A stretch of DNA of 64,000 nt from Brachycybe producta (taxonomy: Eukaryota > Arthropoda > Diplopoda > Playtdesmida > Andrognathidae). The position numbers and the translations under genes were made by a program. The stretch lies in the NCBI GenBank assembly GCA_036925085.1, contig JAUPFP010000001.1, positions 13,665,854 through 13,729,853 on the forward strand, given 5' to 3'. This document shows, in pieces, positions 1 to 10,647 of this stretch (its first letter is position 1; every line of letters starts with the position of its first letter). Below the pieces are notes generated by a model. The model was not told where the DNA came from. It ran no database searches and saw nothing but the letters and a program-made list of their open reading frames with translations.

Positions 1-65
1 GCCACTGCTTTGTCCGACTTGGACGGTGCAGCCACCTTCGAACCCGACAGGTTTGAAGTGGAAGC

Positions 66-1149
66 TTAGACAGAGCTCCCAGAGCATTCTGACAGTTCAA
101 AGAACCGCCAATAGAACGCTTGCACTGACTTGTGTGTACCCAGCTTCATCGTCTCAAACTCCGAGAAGCAGACACGAGCCTGCTTGCTAGAACTGAATCG
201 GCTACTCATAGCCTCTTTCAGTTCAGCCCAGGTGAGGTCCGGAAAAGTTTCCACCAACGAGGCATAATACGCCTCCTCCGTAATACTTCTGAGCCCGAGC
301 CTTCACTTCGAACTTACGGAGAAAAGGCGCCATATCCTCTCTGCCGTCGTAATGGACAAATGAGTGGACTGGGTTGAAAAACCCAAACACCTGAACTTCC
401 GTAGAAACCGCTGCAGCGGGCGTCCAAGCAGCGGCACTAACCCTGCGAGGCGGCCTGCTCCAGTTCTCCGAAGTATCAGACACAGATTCAGCTACCGAAG
501 GTATCGCCATGCGAACCGTCGGTTGCCGTCTGGATGCGAGAGGAATCCCCCGGCCAACTCCACTTGGAATCGGTTGGGTTTCTTCCCACAGAGGTGCCGG
601 CCTGGCTTGCACCTGCAGCGCCTCCCTCCGTGCGGTTTCCCGTACGGGCGACAGTGAACACCGTGGAACATCTAGCGGTTCAATCACCGACCGGGACAAC
701 CGTCCTTCCAACCAAAGGACATCGATCCCATAGGCGATCTCCACAAGTTGCTCCTCAGAGAGAGTGGCCAAAAAGGCCCGTCCCTCCCGTGCAGTCTCGT
801 GTGGGATTTCCACCAGCTCCCGAAGAAGTTGACCACCATGTCCAACCGGACGGGCGGTGGTGGAAGCCTGGACAACGGGCCGTGGTCAATCGCCATCCCC
901 ACTGAGATCACCGTCGGACTCACTGTCTTCCAACGGTAATTCTCCGGGGAGAATGTCACTGCGGCATTTCCGCACCGTGACCCAATCTTCCCGGAAATCA
1001 CCGTCCACGCTACCACTCCGTTCCACTGTTTCCCGCGGTACGCCGCCTTCCACCCCAAGTGGACGGTCGACGGTGCGGCCATGTAACTCCAACCCCGCGT
1101 CTGTACCAATGTCCCGACCTTCCGTTGGTAATTTCAGGTTTTGCTCCAT
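66..1149 (-). pseudogene. gag relic of a gypsy-type LTR element (element X1)
   Basis: Three overlapping minus-strand reading frames make one broken gag. A charged N-terminal part lies at 886-1149, a middle part at 223-813, and a C-terminal part at 66-257. The last part carries text typical of a retrotransposon capsid domain (TWAELKEAMSSRF, then SVQAFYWRFFELSE). The frame changes near 880 and again near 240, so at least two indels break the gene. Gag would form the particle that packages element RNA. It sits downstream, in minus-strand sense, of an LTR and a primer-binding site, which fixes the orientation. Pol lies beyond the left edge of the window. The family assignment rests on the capsid-like segment and the LTR context; no zinc knuckle is visible. 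Confidence 0.6.
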
Positions 1150-1757
1150 TTTTCACCGTGTTTCCACGGTCAAATCCGGCCAAAACCACCAGAACACGAG
1201 ATCCCACCGTCGAAAACAGAAAATTCACGAACAAAAGTCCGTAAAACATCGTAACAAACACATGGAACCGTGCAAAACCGCAGTATCACAGGAAAAAGTC
1301 CTTGTCCAATGGTAAAGAACGGTGAGAGCTTTTTCTTACCAGTTTCTACCGCGGTCCCACGGACAACGGTCCGTGCCCCATGGTGTACTTCACGGTACAA
1401 TGACGTTTACCAGTTTCTACCGTGGTTCCACGGACCAAAGTCTGCACCCCATGGTGTAATTGTCGTAAAATACCTCTTCGACCACTTTCCACCATGGTAC
1501 AATAGACCAACGTCCGAAACCCATGGTGTAATCGCAGTCAAAAACCGTATAACTGCGTTCCACCACGGTACAACGCACCAATGTCCAAAACCCACGGTGA
1601 AATTACGGTCAATAAGGTTTACGAGGCTAACCAACGGTTTCTGCCGCCGTCCCGCAAACCAAATCCATGCCCAGCAGCGTACTACTGTCGCACAGTGATT
1701 TGACCATTGAAACGGTCAAGTCCACGGTCTAACACCGTGCAAGAGGCTGGGTACGAG
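1150..1757 (-). repeat. Leader of element X1 with ~71-bp periodic CACGGT/ACCGTG repeats
   Basis: This is the untranslated stretch between the primer-binding site and gag. Variants of CCATGGTGTAA and CCACGGT recur about every 70-72 bases between roughly 1300 and 1600 (near 1305, 1377, 1449, 1520 and 1590), with other CACGGT/ACCGTG copies in between. ORFs crossing it look like by-products of the repeat. A similar motif-rich spacer lies at 42420-42900 in a related element. Confidence 0.6.
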
Positions 1758-1775
1758 TACCCCGCACCTCCACCA
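1758..1775 (-). other. Primer-binding site of element X1
   Basis: Two bases inside the LTR, the minus strand reads TGGTGGAGGTGCGGGGTA. The same 18 bases stand two bases inside the 5' LTR of the 54060-63390 element. Starting with TGG and lying next to an LTR end is what a tRNA primer-binding site should look like. The primer tRNA was not identified. Confidence 0.75.
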
Positions 1776-1777
1776 AT

Positions 1778-2554
1778 TGTAACGACCAGACTGGTCCAGC
1801 ACAATACCTTGGGCAACTCTTGCCCCGTCCAAAAGAACAAGAACAAAACTTACCCGGACACCAGACTCCAAACAGGGACGGGATCGTACCCGTAGCAGCC
1901 CTCTGCACGGTGAACGTTGGGTAATGTCGACTCCCGGAGTCTCGCTCGCCGGACACGATGGACGATCCGGCACCACAACGAGAATATCGCAGTAGAATCC
2001 TTTCCACCGCGAGCCGACGTAAATTGCGGCCGGCAATATGACGGAGACGGATGGTGAAAATCCCGTGGATTCTTCCCCACCCCGTGATACTTCCTAGTAA
2101 CTGACACAACACAGTATATAAGTAAAATAAAAAGGTAGTTTATTCAACTTACTGTTAAAAGCAATAGGCAATGGTTAATTAATATTCCACACAACTTGAC
2201 TGGTGCAATCCACCAGCCAAGCCCCCATGGAAAACAACAAAAAGCAAACACAAGCCAAACAAAGAAACAATGGAGGCCACCCTGGCCTCTAGCATGAAGT
2301 TGTTCTACAGTCACAAACCTACAACACACTGCCTAGATTCAATGGCTGACCAAGCCAATGAAACCTCCAGGCAACTCCACCTGGAGGGGACAGTGGTCAC
2401 TTCAGACCTCTCACCCATTGACTCCAATGGTGAGAGGTCTGCTGGCACCAAAATGGCGTCCGACCCAACAGCCTACTATATGCTGTCAGGCAGATCATCA
2501 TAGGGAGTTTGTCTGCTCAATCAAAAATTTGATTGAGCAGACCAGGTTGCCACA
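1778..2554 (-). repeat. 5' LTR of element X1 (LTR family X)
   Basis: The 777-bp repeat runs from TGTAACGACC to GGTTGCCACA, so in its own sense it starts TGTGGCAACC and ends in CA. Related copies with the same ends and internal blocks (the 'CAGACCACCATA' and 'CCTCCAGGCAACTCCACCTGGAG' regions) lie at 8030-8752, 21968-22767 and 38827-39621. It carries a minus-strand AATAAA-like signal near 2125. The primer-binding site and gag on its left show that it is the 5' LTR of a minus-oriented element. No target duplication can be checked because the other LTR is outside the window. Confidence 0.8.
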
Positions 2555-2639
2555 CTGTCAGCAGCTCAAAAGAAAAAGTAGATTGTCATTGCAAAATAGT
2601 AAAAGCAGATGGTACATGTAGATGATAAAGGAAGAGAAT

Positions 2640-4178
2640 GGGATAGTTTGAATTAATATCCTTCAGAGAATGTTACCTTAGAACTGGATCACCAAAACAA
2701 AAAATAAACGGGAGAAAATTATTGGCCGAGGATTTCAAAATTAAGGGAAGGAAAAATTTCAGAGGGCACTCTGATAATAAGAAAAGATGGTGTTGAAAGA
2801 AGTTCAAAGGTGGGAAAAGCAAAACAAATGGTAATTGATCCAGAATTTGGAATGGAATCAGGAACCATTCATATTATCTTTATTTTAAAGCAAGGTGATA
2901 TGATTGAAGGAAGATTTCATATTAAGGAAAGGAATATTTGTCATAGAATTAAATGTATTATGTGTTTAGAATTTGTGTATAATCTTGATTGTATGCCTAC
3001 TTACTTATTGTACGGTATTATTGTAACTTTAATGATATTAACAAGTATACTCATCATTTATTTGAAAGTTGTTATAAAAAATATGTACAATTTTAAGTAT
3101 TGGTTTGTGTTTATTATTGTTCAAAGTTATTATTGTTTTAAAAAGTGTTTAAAAATAAGTATGGTAATCGGTGTCGCTAGTGGCAACAAAGTAAAAACAA
3201 AGGTCAAAAGAATTACAGATGGATACAAAAGATTGGAAGAAGGAGTGAAACCACAAACAAGTACAATATTGTCAACAGTGGTTTATGTTATTGTAATTGT
3301 TGGTTTAGCACTCATGTTGATATCAGGCATCAGAGGTCGCTGCACTAAACATAACATGATCAAATCCAGTATAACAGAATGTCAAGAGACCGGAATGGGT
3401 CTACAATGTTCATTAGCCACATCGATTCAACTTACATTAATGGCTTTAGAATATACTGCTTGCTTATGGTTTAGTCATAGCCAGGAAAATCAAGTAGCTA
3501 GTTTAGAAGTTAAGTTTGAAAGTGTAGATTATGAGTGGAGTAAACAACTTTCGTACTATACCTTTCCTACAGAAATGTTTACGATCAATCAGGTAGCATG
3601 TCCTCAAAACAAATATTGTGGGATGATGAGATATTGTGTATGCCAGGAGTAACCGATTGTCACACAGCAGATTCAGGGCATATTTGTTCTTTGAATAGTT
3701 ATCAACCATGTCATCAGTATAGATGGTGTTTAAACGATATAGAAGAGACCGTACCTTAGGGTATCAAAATATCTTTGAGGTAAAGAAGGTAGTAGGATCA
3801 AAATGCAGACCAAAGATAAAAGCAACGTTCAAGAATAACGGTACGGAAACAGAGAACATGATAACTTCATTAAGAAATGAACCAGCATATTTCTACATAG
3901 AAGTCGTATTTGGCGTATTTGACCAAGCAACAGACATTATTTCAAACCATTTGGTTTGAAGATGTTTTGAAGATCCACAAGTGATACTTCAACAAAGTAC
4001 GGACGAAAAGGTATCTTCAAGAGCAGGATTTGCATCAGGACAAGACATTCAAGTCTCATCATTATTTTCAAGCTTTTTGGAGACTGGAGTTCATTGTTTT
4101 CTACCTCAATGTTATATGGTCCAATTGTGTTCTTCATGTGTGTATTCGGTTCATGTTATATGTTTTCGTGTATGCTAA
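2640..4178 (+). pseudogene. Broken envelope-like glycoprotein gene (phlebovirus G2-like)
   Basis: Coding text is spread over several plus-strand frames, with main open pieces at 2810-3652 and 3723-3959. The 280-codon piece has two hydrophobic membrane-type segments (about residues 62-86 and 151-175). The second is followed by a cysteine-rich ectodomain starting with RGRCTKHN. The cysteine spacing and the string VKFESVDYEWSK recall the class II fusion glycoproteins of phlebovirus type found as env genes in some arthropod LTR retroelements. That likeness comes from recalled family features, not from a search. The frame is lost near 3640 and again near 3960. A purine tract and a putative LTR follow, as expected for env, the last gene of a retroelement. 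A diverged copy lies at 52790-53290. Confidence 0.5.
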
Positions 4179-4503
4179 GTGTCTTACGTGCTCGATAAAG
4201 TGACACAATTCACCGGTTTTACACTACGACGAAATTGGTCAAAGGCTAAGAGACTGTACATCAGACTAATACTTGAATGACGGAATCAGTGGAGAAGAAA
4301 CAGTCAACAAAATGGTCAAGACAAAAAAAAAAAACTCATGTTAGAAATATTAGGATTATAGTGCAATTATAGAATAAGTATAAGAAATGTTCATTTTGAT
4401 TATTATCATGTTAAATGTTATTGCAATTGTTAGGTAAATGTTAAATTGATTATTGATATTATTTTTACACTATAAGATATTGCTGCTTATTGCCTTTATA
4501 TAT

Positions 4504-4512
4504 GGGGGAAAA
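4504..4512 (+). other. Polypurine tract before putative LTR
   Basis: Five G and four A residues stand directly before the TG that opens the putative LTR at 4513. A purine run in this position primes plus-strand DNA synthesis in LTR elements. The 330 bases between the broken env gene and this tract are AT-rich and hold no recognisable gene. Confidence 0.45.
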
Positions 4513-6766
4513 TGTTATGCAATACAGTTGTGTATTCCCCGCAATGCCCAAAAAATCCAGGTGATAGAAGAGCGAGCATAGAATAGGAAGGAACCACAAG
4601 ATAATGAGGTAAAAAGGTAACTTAGAGGAATGGGATATCAAAGGCCAAAGTAGAGTTTAAAAAGACATCACAAAATCTATTAGAGAATCACACGGTACAC
4701 TTTACATACCAGAGGGTTGAATTTAGAAACAACACAAAAAATAAGGGAATGGGTAAAAGTGAAACCAAAAATGAAAAAGTAAAAAAGACCCAGAAACAAA
4801 AAGACAAAAAAATGGAACAAGGTGAAAGAAAAGGTTCCAATAATGATGACGTTCACAATCAGGGAGACGAATGTCAGTGACATGAGAGATCGAGGAAGTT
4901 TACTTCCTTTTTGCAAAAAGGGATAAGAAGAACTTATCTAACGCAAATACCTGAGTTTACTTTATAATGATAATGAGAAATTCGTCTAAATAAACTAAGA
5001 AAATGGTTATCACAAATTACAGATACAAAAAAAGCAATGAGGTGGGAAACAAGAGTAAAATTCACAAGAATGCACAAAGAGAAAAATAAAAATAGAATGA
5101 AAAGTTTAGGTGGTAGGGATGTTAGGTGTAGAAAAAACAAATAAAATACACCTAACATATTCAAATTGAGATGAGAGAAAACAATAAATTAATTAATTAA
5201 TATTAAAATAGTAACAAAACGAGGAAGCAAGAAAACAAAAAATTCATTCATAAAGCACATCCTGTTTTTGACAAAACTTTTTATGCCTTCGTATAAACAA
5301 ACAAGGAAGTTTAAGCAAAAAAGGAAGTAAAAAGAAACAATTAAAGAAAGAAATAGAAAAGATTAAATTTAATCAATATTTTAATTAATTAAATAAAAAT
5401 TTGATAAAAACCCAAATAAGTACATGTAAAACAGGTAATGACCAAAGGTAAATACTATTATGCAAATTAGGTAAAGTTAAAATTTAACCACGATTAAAAA
5501 CAAAAAGGTTTAAAAAGGTTAAGAAATAAAAATTTGACAAAAACAGGTTAAGAACAAAAAAGAGTAAAGATAGAAAGTTTCGATAAAGGTTAAAATTAAG
5601 ATAGAAAGTTTCGATAAGGGTTAAAACGGAACTTCAAGTTACAAAAATTGTTACGATAACATCGGAGAAAAGGCTTAATGTAGGAAATACATAGCGAAAC
5701 ATTGACTACACAAATTAACAATAACAGGATATCATATTCCAGAAACATAGGTAATAAAAGAGGTAGCCATGTTTATTTTAGTCAGAACATCGAAATTGGA
5801 GCTAGGGGCAGGATCAACATTAGAGGAGTGAGAGTTTTTGAAATTGTGTTTAAAAAATAAGAGTGTAGAAAACCAAACAGGAGTATCGGAAAAGTGAGGT
5901 GAAAGTGTGGGGTGACAAAGGAGTATCACAACAGTGAAGTGAACCATGTGGTAACAAAGAAGCATCAGAAAAGTGAGGTGAAAAAGTGAAGACCAAGGAG
6001 TACCAGAAAACTGAAAGAAAATAAGCAATCAATCGACTTATCTGGATACACACTCAGAAAAAAGAAAGGACGACTTCAGCTATTTTGGTAGGACAAAAAA
6101 ATTTCTATTATTAATTGGCCAAAGAGTTGCTCAAAGTGGGAAAGAGGTACCAATTACAAAAAATAGGGTGAAGAGGATAGAATATTGTTTTGTTACACAT
6201 ATTTTACAAAAAAGAAAGAAAGTGGTACCAATTACAAAAAATAGGGTTAAGAGGATAGAATATTGTTTTGTTGCACATATTTGCCCAAAGTGAGAAAGAT
6301 ACAAAATTCAGAAATAGAAGTGAAAGAGGAAAAAGGGAGGATCCCGTATCTTGGTTGGTATAATCAACCAGTTATATGTTGATTGTTAGAAGATTAAGTA
6401 TTTCTTTAAAACTAAATGCACAACAGCAGCACGGAGTAAGAGCTGTCTTAGTGGTTGTATTCCGTGTCCTGCCCTTTGTGTACATTGAAAACTTGGATGA
6501 CCGGTCATTTTTCTGTTATCTCGAATAGTGACCTCGTCTTGCGGTTGACAAAATTTAGAGGGAGATGAAAAAACAAAAATATTCTAAATCATAATCTGTA
6601 GTAAAATTTATTAAAATTGCTGTAAAATTGTTATAACTAAATTGTTCTAATAAAATTTGTTTAAATTCCAACAAGTTAAGTAAACGTGATATTATTGAGA
6701 GGAGTATAAAAATTTGCCTTGCTACGCACTGTATAAGCCTTCATTGGCTTTGAACATTGTATAACA
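4513..6766 (+). repeat. Putative 2.25 kb LTR following the env relic
   Basis: The stretch opens with TGTTATGCAA right after a purine tract and can be closed at TTGTATAACA (6757-6766). The two ends form an imperfect inverted repeat, nine of ten bases. The interior is AT-rich, about 30% GC by eye, with no convincing ORF. Two similar blocks recur at about 6117-6190 and 6200-6290 (GGTACCAATTACAAAAAATAGG). The length is large for an LTR, and no second copy lies in the window, so the right boundary is an inference. Confidence 0.4.
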
Positions 6767-7379
6767 AAAACAAACGTTGACTTCCCCCATGGTAGTTGTT
6801 TATTGACAAACAGAGATTACACAAAAACAAGGTGGGCCGGCAACACAGATGATATGTTGTCTGAAAACATGTCATCTAATAGGAGAACGATGTTCTTCTC
6901 AAAGTGAGGAACATTACTTATCAATTTACCCGATATGGAAATGAAAAAAAATTATAACTTTTTGTCGTGCTCGTTCACCGAATTGATACATAAATCGAGA
7001 AAAGTGTGATTTAGGCTTATTGGTGTGATCTTTGATAAATGGTGAATGTCGAGAGCAACTACAGTTGAAAGATGCATCTTCACTCACAGAAAAGATACTT
7101 ATGCAAGTGTTATTACAAATCTTCTACTTTTATTCAGAACTGAATTTATTTTTTAGAAGTAATCACGAGCAAAAGTTTGTCTGTAAAAAGAAAATTACGA
7201 ATCAATCTAGTGAAAATGATTTAAGAAGTTTGCATTTGGTTCATGTTTTTCTCCTATCTATTTTTGGATAATCATTATCATTACAATTGACGCTCATTCA
7301 TATAATCCATAAATACATGAACAGCATCGTATAAAAAATCTAACTTGTTTAAGTACTTACATTTTTAAAAATTGAGTTT
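6767..7379. other. No gene seen between LTR and Polinton relic
   Basis: This AT-rich stretch has one short plus-strand ORF (7032-7271) without recognisable features. An 11-bp imperfect inverted repeat (AGATGATATGT ... ACATGTCATCT) lies at about 6849-6880. The left breakpoint of the Polinton relic must lie here or at 7380, because the capsid reading frame stops at 7380. Confidence 0.5.
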
Positions 7380-7610
7380 TCATTTTCGTCTCTTAAAATA
7401 TTCGATTGAAAAGTATGATGTATGATGTGAAATGTATTCGTCGGCATTTCCCAATATATTGAACTCTATCATATTTTGGTCTTCAATACTGTTCACGGGA
7501 TGGTATTCCTTATTGCAGTCATCCCGATTACTCCTTTGCGTCGCGGGCATTGTAAAAATATCCAACTCACAACTCATCCTGGGGTCATGATGTAGGAGAA
7601 AGCCGCTCAT
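7380..7610 (-). pseudogene. Major capsid protein, N-terminal fragment (Polinton/adintovirus type)
   Basis: The 76-codon ORF begins MSGFLLHHDPR and continues with SELDIFTMPATQ-like and EYHPVNSIED segments, then FNILGNADEYI. This pattern, a short leader, 'ELD(L/I)F..P.TQ', an 'EYHP' block and 'G..D(E/D)YI', is how the double jelly-roll capsid proteins of Polintons usually start. The usual protein is several hundred residues, so most of it is missing to the left of 7380. The start codon is only two bases past the stop of the upstream basic-protein gene, which fits compact virus-like packing. Recognition is from memory of the family. Confidence 0.6.
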
Positions 7611-7612
7611 GT

Positions 7613-7985
7613 TTACAGGAGATTCACGAAATTGCTAGTTTTTCTTTTCTTTTGACCTGAACTTTTCTTTGCTGCAGTTTTCCTTTTCTTAGCGACTTTC
7701 TTCTTTGGTGCTTTCCTTTTCACTGTATGCTTCGTACTGGCCACGACTTCTATTTCCAGATGTTTTAGTGGTTTTTCGGCCCTTAGCTCCGCCTGTCATA
7801 GTCTTTAAAAACTCATGCCCAGCTTCCGTTCCACGCCTTTTTAAGGCACATTTGAAACATTCCCCCGCTTCACTATCGGATACGATGTTAGTTCCAAACT
7901 TTAACAACTGTTTACTTGTTGAGATGCTCCTTTTTTCAAAAAAGGAATCACGAAACGATATAACGAAGTAAAAAATCCGTGTCAC
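7613..7985 (-). pseudogene. Basic core-like protein between penton and capsid genes
   Basis: The main frame (7689-7985) holds a segment with CFKCALKRRG and a glycine/lysine-rich block GGAKGRKTTK. After a frame change near 7700, a strongly basic tail follows (VAKKRKTAAKKSSGQKKRK) and ends at 7613. A small basic protein lying between penton and hexon-type capsid genes resembles, in position and composition, the core proteins (VII, X) of adenoviruses. A DNA-condensing role inside the virion is inferred. The family was not identified. The frame change makes it a pseudogene. Confidence 0.45.
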
Positions 7986-8029
7986 CGCTGATATTGCTAT
8001 CCCACAAAGACGGGCAAAAAGGATCCAAC

Positions 8030-8752
8030 TGTAACGTCACGACTGGACCGTTACAATACCCAGGCAAGAAAAAAACCAACCCGCTTCCAGACTCCGGTTA
8101 TGGAGACGGGACTGCACCCGCCTCTCTCGGTTAAACCTGGGTAATGCTGGCTCCCATAGAGTCTCCTCCTGACAGACGATGGTAGCACTGGCGGTGGAAC
8201 CAGAGTTCCACCACAACCCGATGAGAATACCGGCTGAAACAAGACGGTAAAGGATGGTAGCGTTGTTCCACAACCCGGAAAAACCCACCCTCCCGCAGTA
8301 CTCCCCAATTGACTGACATGACAATAAATATAAATAAAAGATATTTAATGACACTTACTCAGTGGTTGTATTTACATGTTGGCTGGTTATTTCAACCAGC
8401 CAACAACACAATATAAACCAAAGGCCTAATGGCCAACAAGGCAAACACAAAGAAAAGATGATGATCTTGGAAGCTTCCTTGGCCTCCATCCAAGATGTGG
8501 TCTAGTCTCCTGCCTACAACACACTGCCCAAATTAAATGGCTGACCAAACAATTTAATACCTCCAGGCAACTCCACCTGAAGGAGACAGTGGTCACTTCT
8601 GACCTCTCACGAATTGACTCCAATAGTGAGAGGTCTGCTGGCACCAAAATGGCGTCTGTCCCAACAGCCTACTGCATGCTGTCATGCAGACCACCATAAG
8701 GAGTTCGTCTGCTCAATCAAAAAATTTGATTAGGGCAAACCAGGTTGCCACA
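8030..8752 (-). repeat. LTR of family X inserted in the Polinton relic
   Basis: The 723-bp copy runs from TGTAACGTCA to TTGCCACA with the same ends and internal blocks as the other family X LTRs. No gag or pol text adjoins either side; both flanks are Polinton coding relics. It is therefore probably a solo LTR left by LTR-LTR recombination. The flanks read CAAC and CAAT, compatible with a 4-bp target duplication carrying one mismatch. Confidence 0.75.
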
Positions 8753-8812
8753 CAATTTGTTTATGATAATTATAACACGGATCAGTCGCTGATCTGCAAT
8801 GGTAAAGCACAC

Positions 8813-9178
8813 TCATTTGTGAAAAATGAAACACGGACGAAAATGAACTGTGGCTATCACTACGTCTCCACTGGTAAATAAAATTTTACGTCCAAAGACA
8901 TTGCTTATACACAACTCGATACTATGTATACCATCACGTGATACTTTTTTGTATTGTAGTTGATTGTAGATTTTAGTAACGCTCATTCCATCAGAATCTT
9001 GAAGATGAACGGGCCTCAATAAAGGTGAAAGTATATCCCCCACCGGCTGGTACTCAATGCAGTCGATATACATGAATAAGGAATGAATATCATGCTGAAT
9101 ATCCGAAAGAAAGTCGGCCACTCTAATAATCGGAAGTTCCGACGCATTGCTAAGATAGTCCTCTTGAAACACGAGCAT
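8813..9178 (-). pseudogene. Penton-like (minor capsid) protein, C-terminal part
   Basis: This 121-codon frame includes YIDCIEYQPVGDILSPLLR and later ISNVFGRKILFTSGDVVIATVHFRP. The paired features 'Y.D..E.Q.VGD...PLLR' and a terminal 'F.SG.VV...HFRP' are those of the vertex (minor) capsid protein of Polintons. The N-terminal portion is not in the same frame; the neighbouring coiled-coil frames at 9180-9790 may belong to the same gene. Its position just before the core-like and major capsid genes supports the call. Confidence 0.6.
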
Positions 9179-9179
9179 T

Positions 9180-10311
9180 CTTTGTATTTTTTCGGAGAAT
9201 TGAACGCTTGAATTGGGCTGAATGATAACTTCTACATGTTACGTTGTATTCTGATATTTCAACCAAGAATTCTTTTAACTATTTAATCTTGGATTCGTGA
9301 TATTCTCTATTCGTGTTTTGCTTTCTAACAACTGCTTTCATATTTTGTAGTCCATGTTTTGACTTAGCTAAATTTTCTTTCTTTTCGTCATACGAGGACT
9401 TTAAAATATTGTAATTAAATTCATTTGCTTCTTTTTGTAAACAAACCGGATTGATAAGTTTATCTATGGCATCGTTATCGTCGGTATTCTTTTTTTGTTC
9501 ATCCTGTAGTTTTTGTTATAAGAAATTAACAAGACCCTGAATTGCTTTGTCCCGTTTTCCATCGGGTCCGGGTATGAGGCTTTTTTGATGTTGTAATTCT
9601 TTTTCGAGATCGTTTAATTTGTTTTGATATTCCATTTGACTGGCATTCTTATCATTAACGAGATTCTGATAGTTGGTGTGATTCCTCACACGTTTTGAAC
9701 ATGACCTTCACATTGTCCATGGTTGTTTGCACTCTGGTTTCTTTCATTACTATATTTTCTTTCTCTTTGTCCATATTAGATGTAGATTTGTCTATTTTTT
9801 ATATCAACTCATTTTTGTTCAACTGAATCGAAGAATGCCTCAAATGAAGGGGCCCAAAATATTCATCGATATGAAAGTAGATGGCATTCACGAGAAATTC
9901 GGGAGAATGGTATAGCAATAGCAATGAATTCCAACTTAATGGCCATCTACCATCTTTTATCAAATTAAGAAGACGACCGGCCTTCTTCGGTTGTGTCTTT
10001 GGCAGTTGGTTGATTATATTGCTGATACCTGATGAATGTTTTTCTTCAATGGGACTCAAAAAATCAGGGTCCTCTAATGTCACTTTTGTTACCTCTTTGG
10101 GGCTGTTCTCATAAATGAATTTATACCTGTGTTGTAATTGTCCTAGAAGTAAAACCTTATTGTAGTTATCCAAGTTTTCTTCTTCCAAAATACGTTGAAT
10201 GGCTTTTTCAATGTCTCTTAAAGTATGTTAAACGGGTGTTTTATTTTCTTGTCTTTCTCGATATTGAGCTTCCCAAGATTCAGCGGGGATGAGGATCATT
10301 TTCTCAGCCAT
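9180..10311 (-). pseudogene. Coiled-coil virion-type gene of the Polinton relic
   Basis: A plausible start at 10311 reads MAEKMILIPAESWEAQYRER. The same frame has one stop near 10232 and then runs on through 10188-9799 (KVLLLGQLQHRYKFIYE, later KKAGRLLNLIKDGRWPLSW). From about 9790 down to 9180 the text continues in alternating frames as a charged, heptad-like coiled coil (for example KLNDLEKELQHQKSL). At least one stop and three frame changes break it. The gene type recurs in Polintons in this position in my recollection, but its function is not known to me. It could be the N-terminal half of the penton gene. Confidence 0.45.
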
Positions 10312-10647
10312 GATGTTATTAAACCCGTTAACATCGACAACACAGGAGAAATTAACAGAAGCCAACCTCCTTTTTGTTTGACAAGAAAGTTTTTCTTCGA
10401 CTTTGGAGATGCTTTCGTATTCACTAATTTATTCATTACATGCCTATAGGGTCGTGACTTCTTTTTTCACGTTCACTCAGTACAATGTTAGAGTTCGCAA
10501 TATTTTATGCACAATCACACAAACACTGAATAAAGTCCAAGTTGGAGTTCTTTAGAAGTTCTTATTGAAGTCGTGGATTACTTTTCACAGCTACGTGTAG
10601 TCTGTGAATGTTACGATCAAGACGTGAAGGAATTTTTTGACTTACTT
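10312..10647 (-). other. Gap between coiled-coil gene and ATPase
   Basis: The minus-strand frame upstream of the 10311 start stays open to about 10440 and includes NFSCVVDVNGFN. It could therefore be an N-terminal extension or the remnant of another small gene. The rest of the gap up to the ATPase stop is AT-rich and shows nothing recognisable. Confidence 0.3.

Noticed and set aside
684..1109. 141-codon minus-strand ORF overlapping gag of X1
   Set aside because: Trp/Gly-rich composition typical of an out-of-frame reading of a gag leader; it competes with the more gag-like frames at 886-1149 and 223-813.
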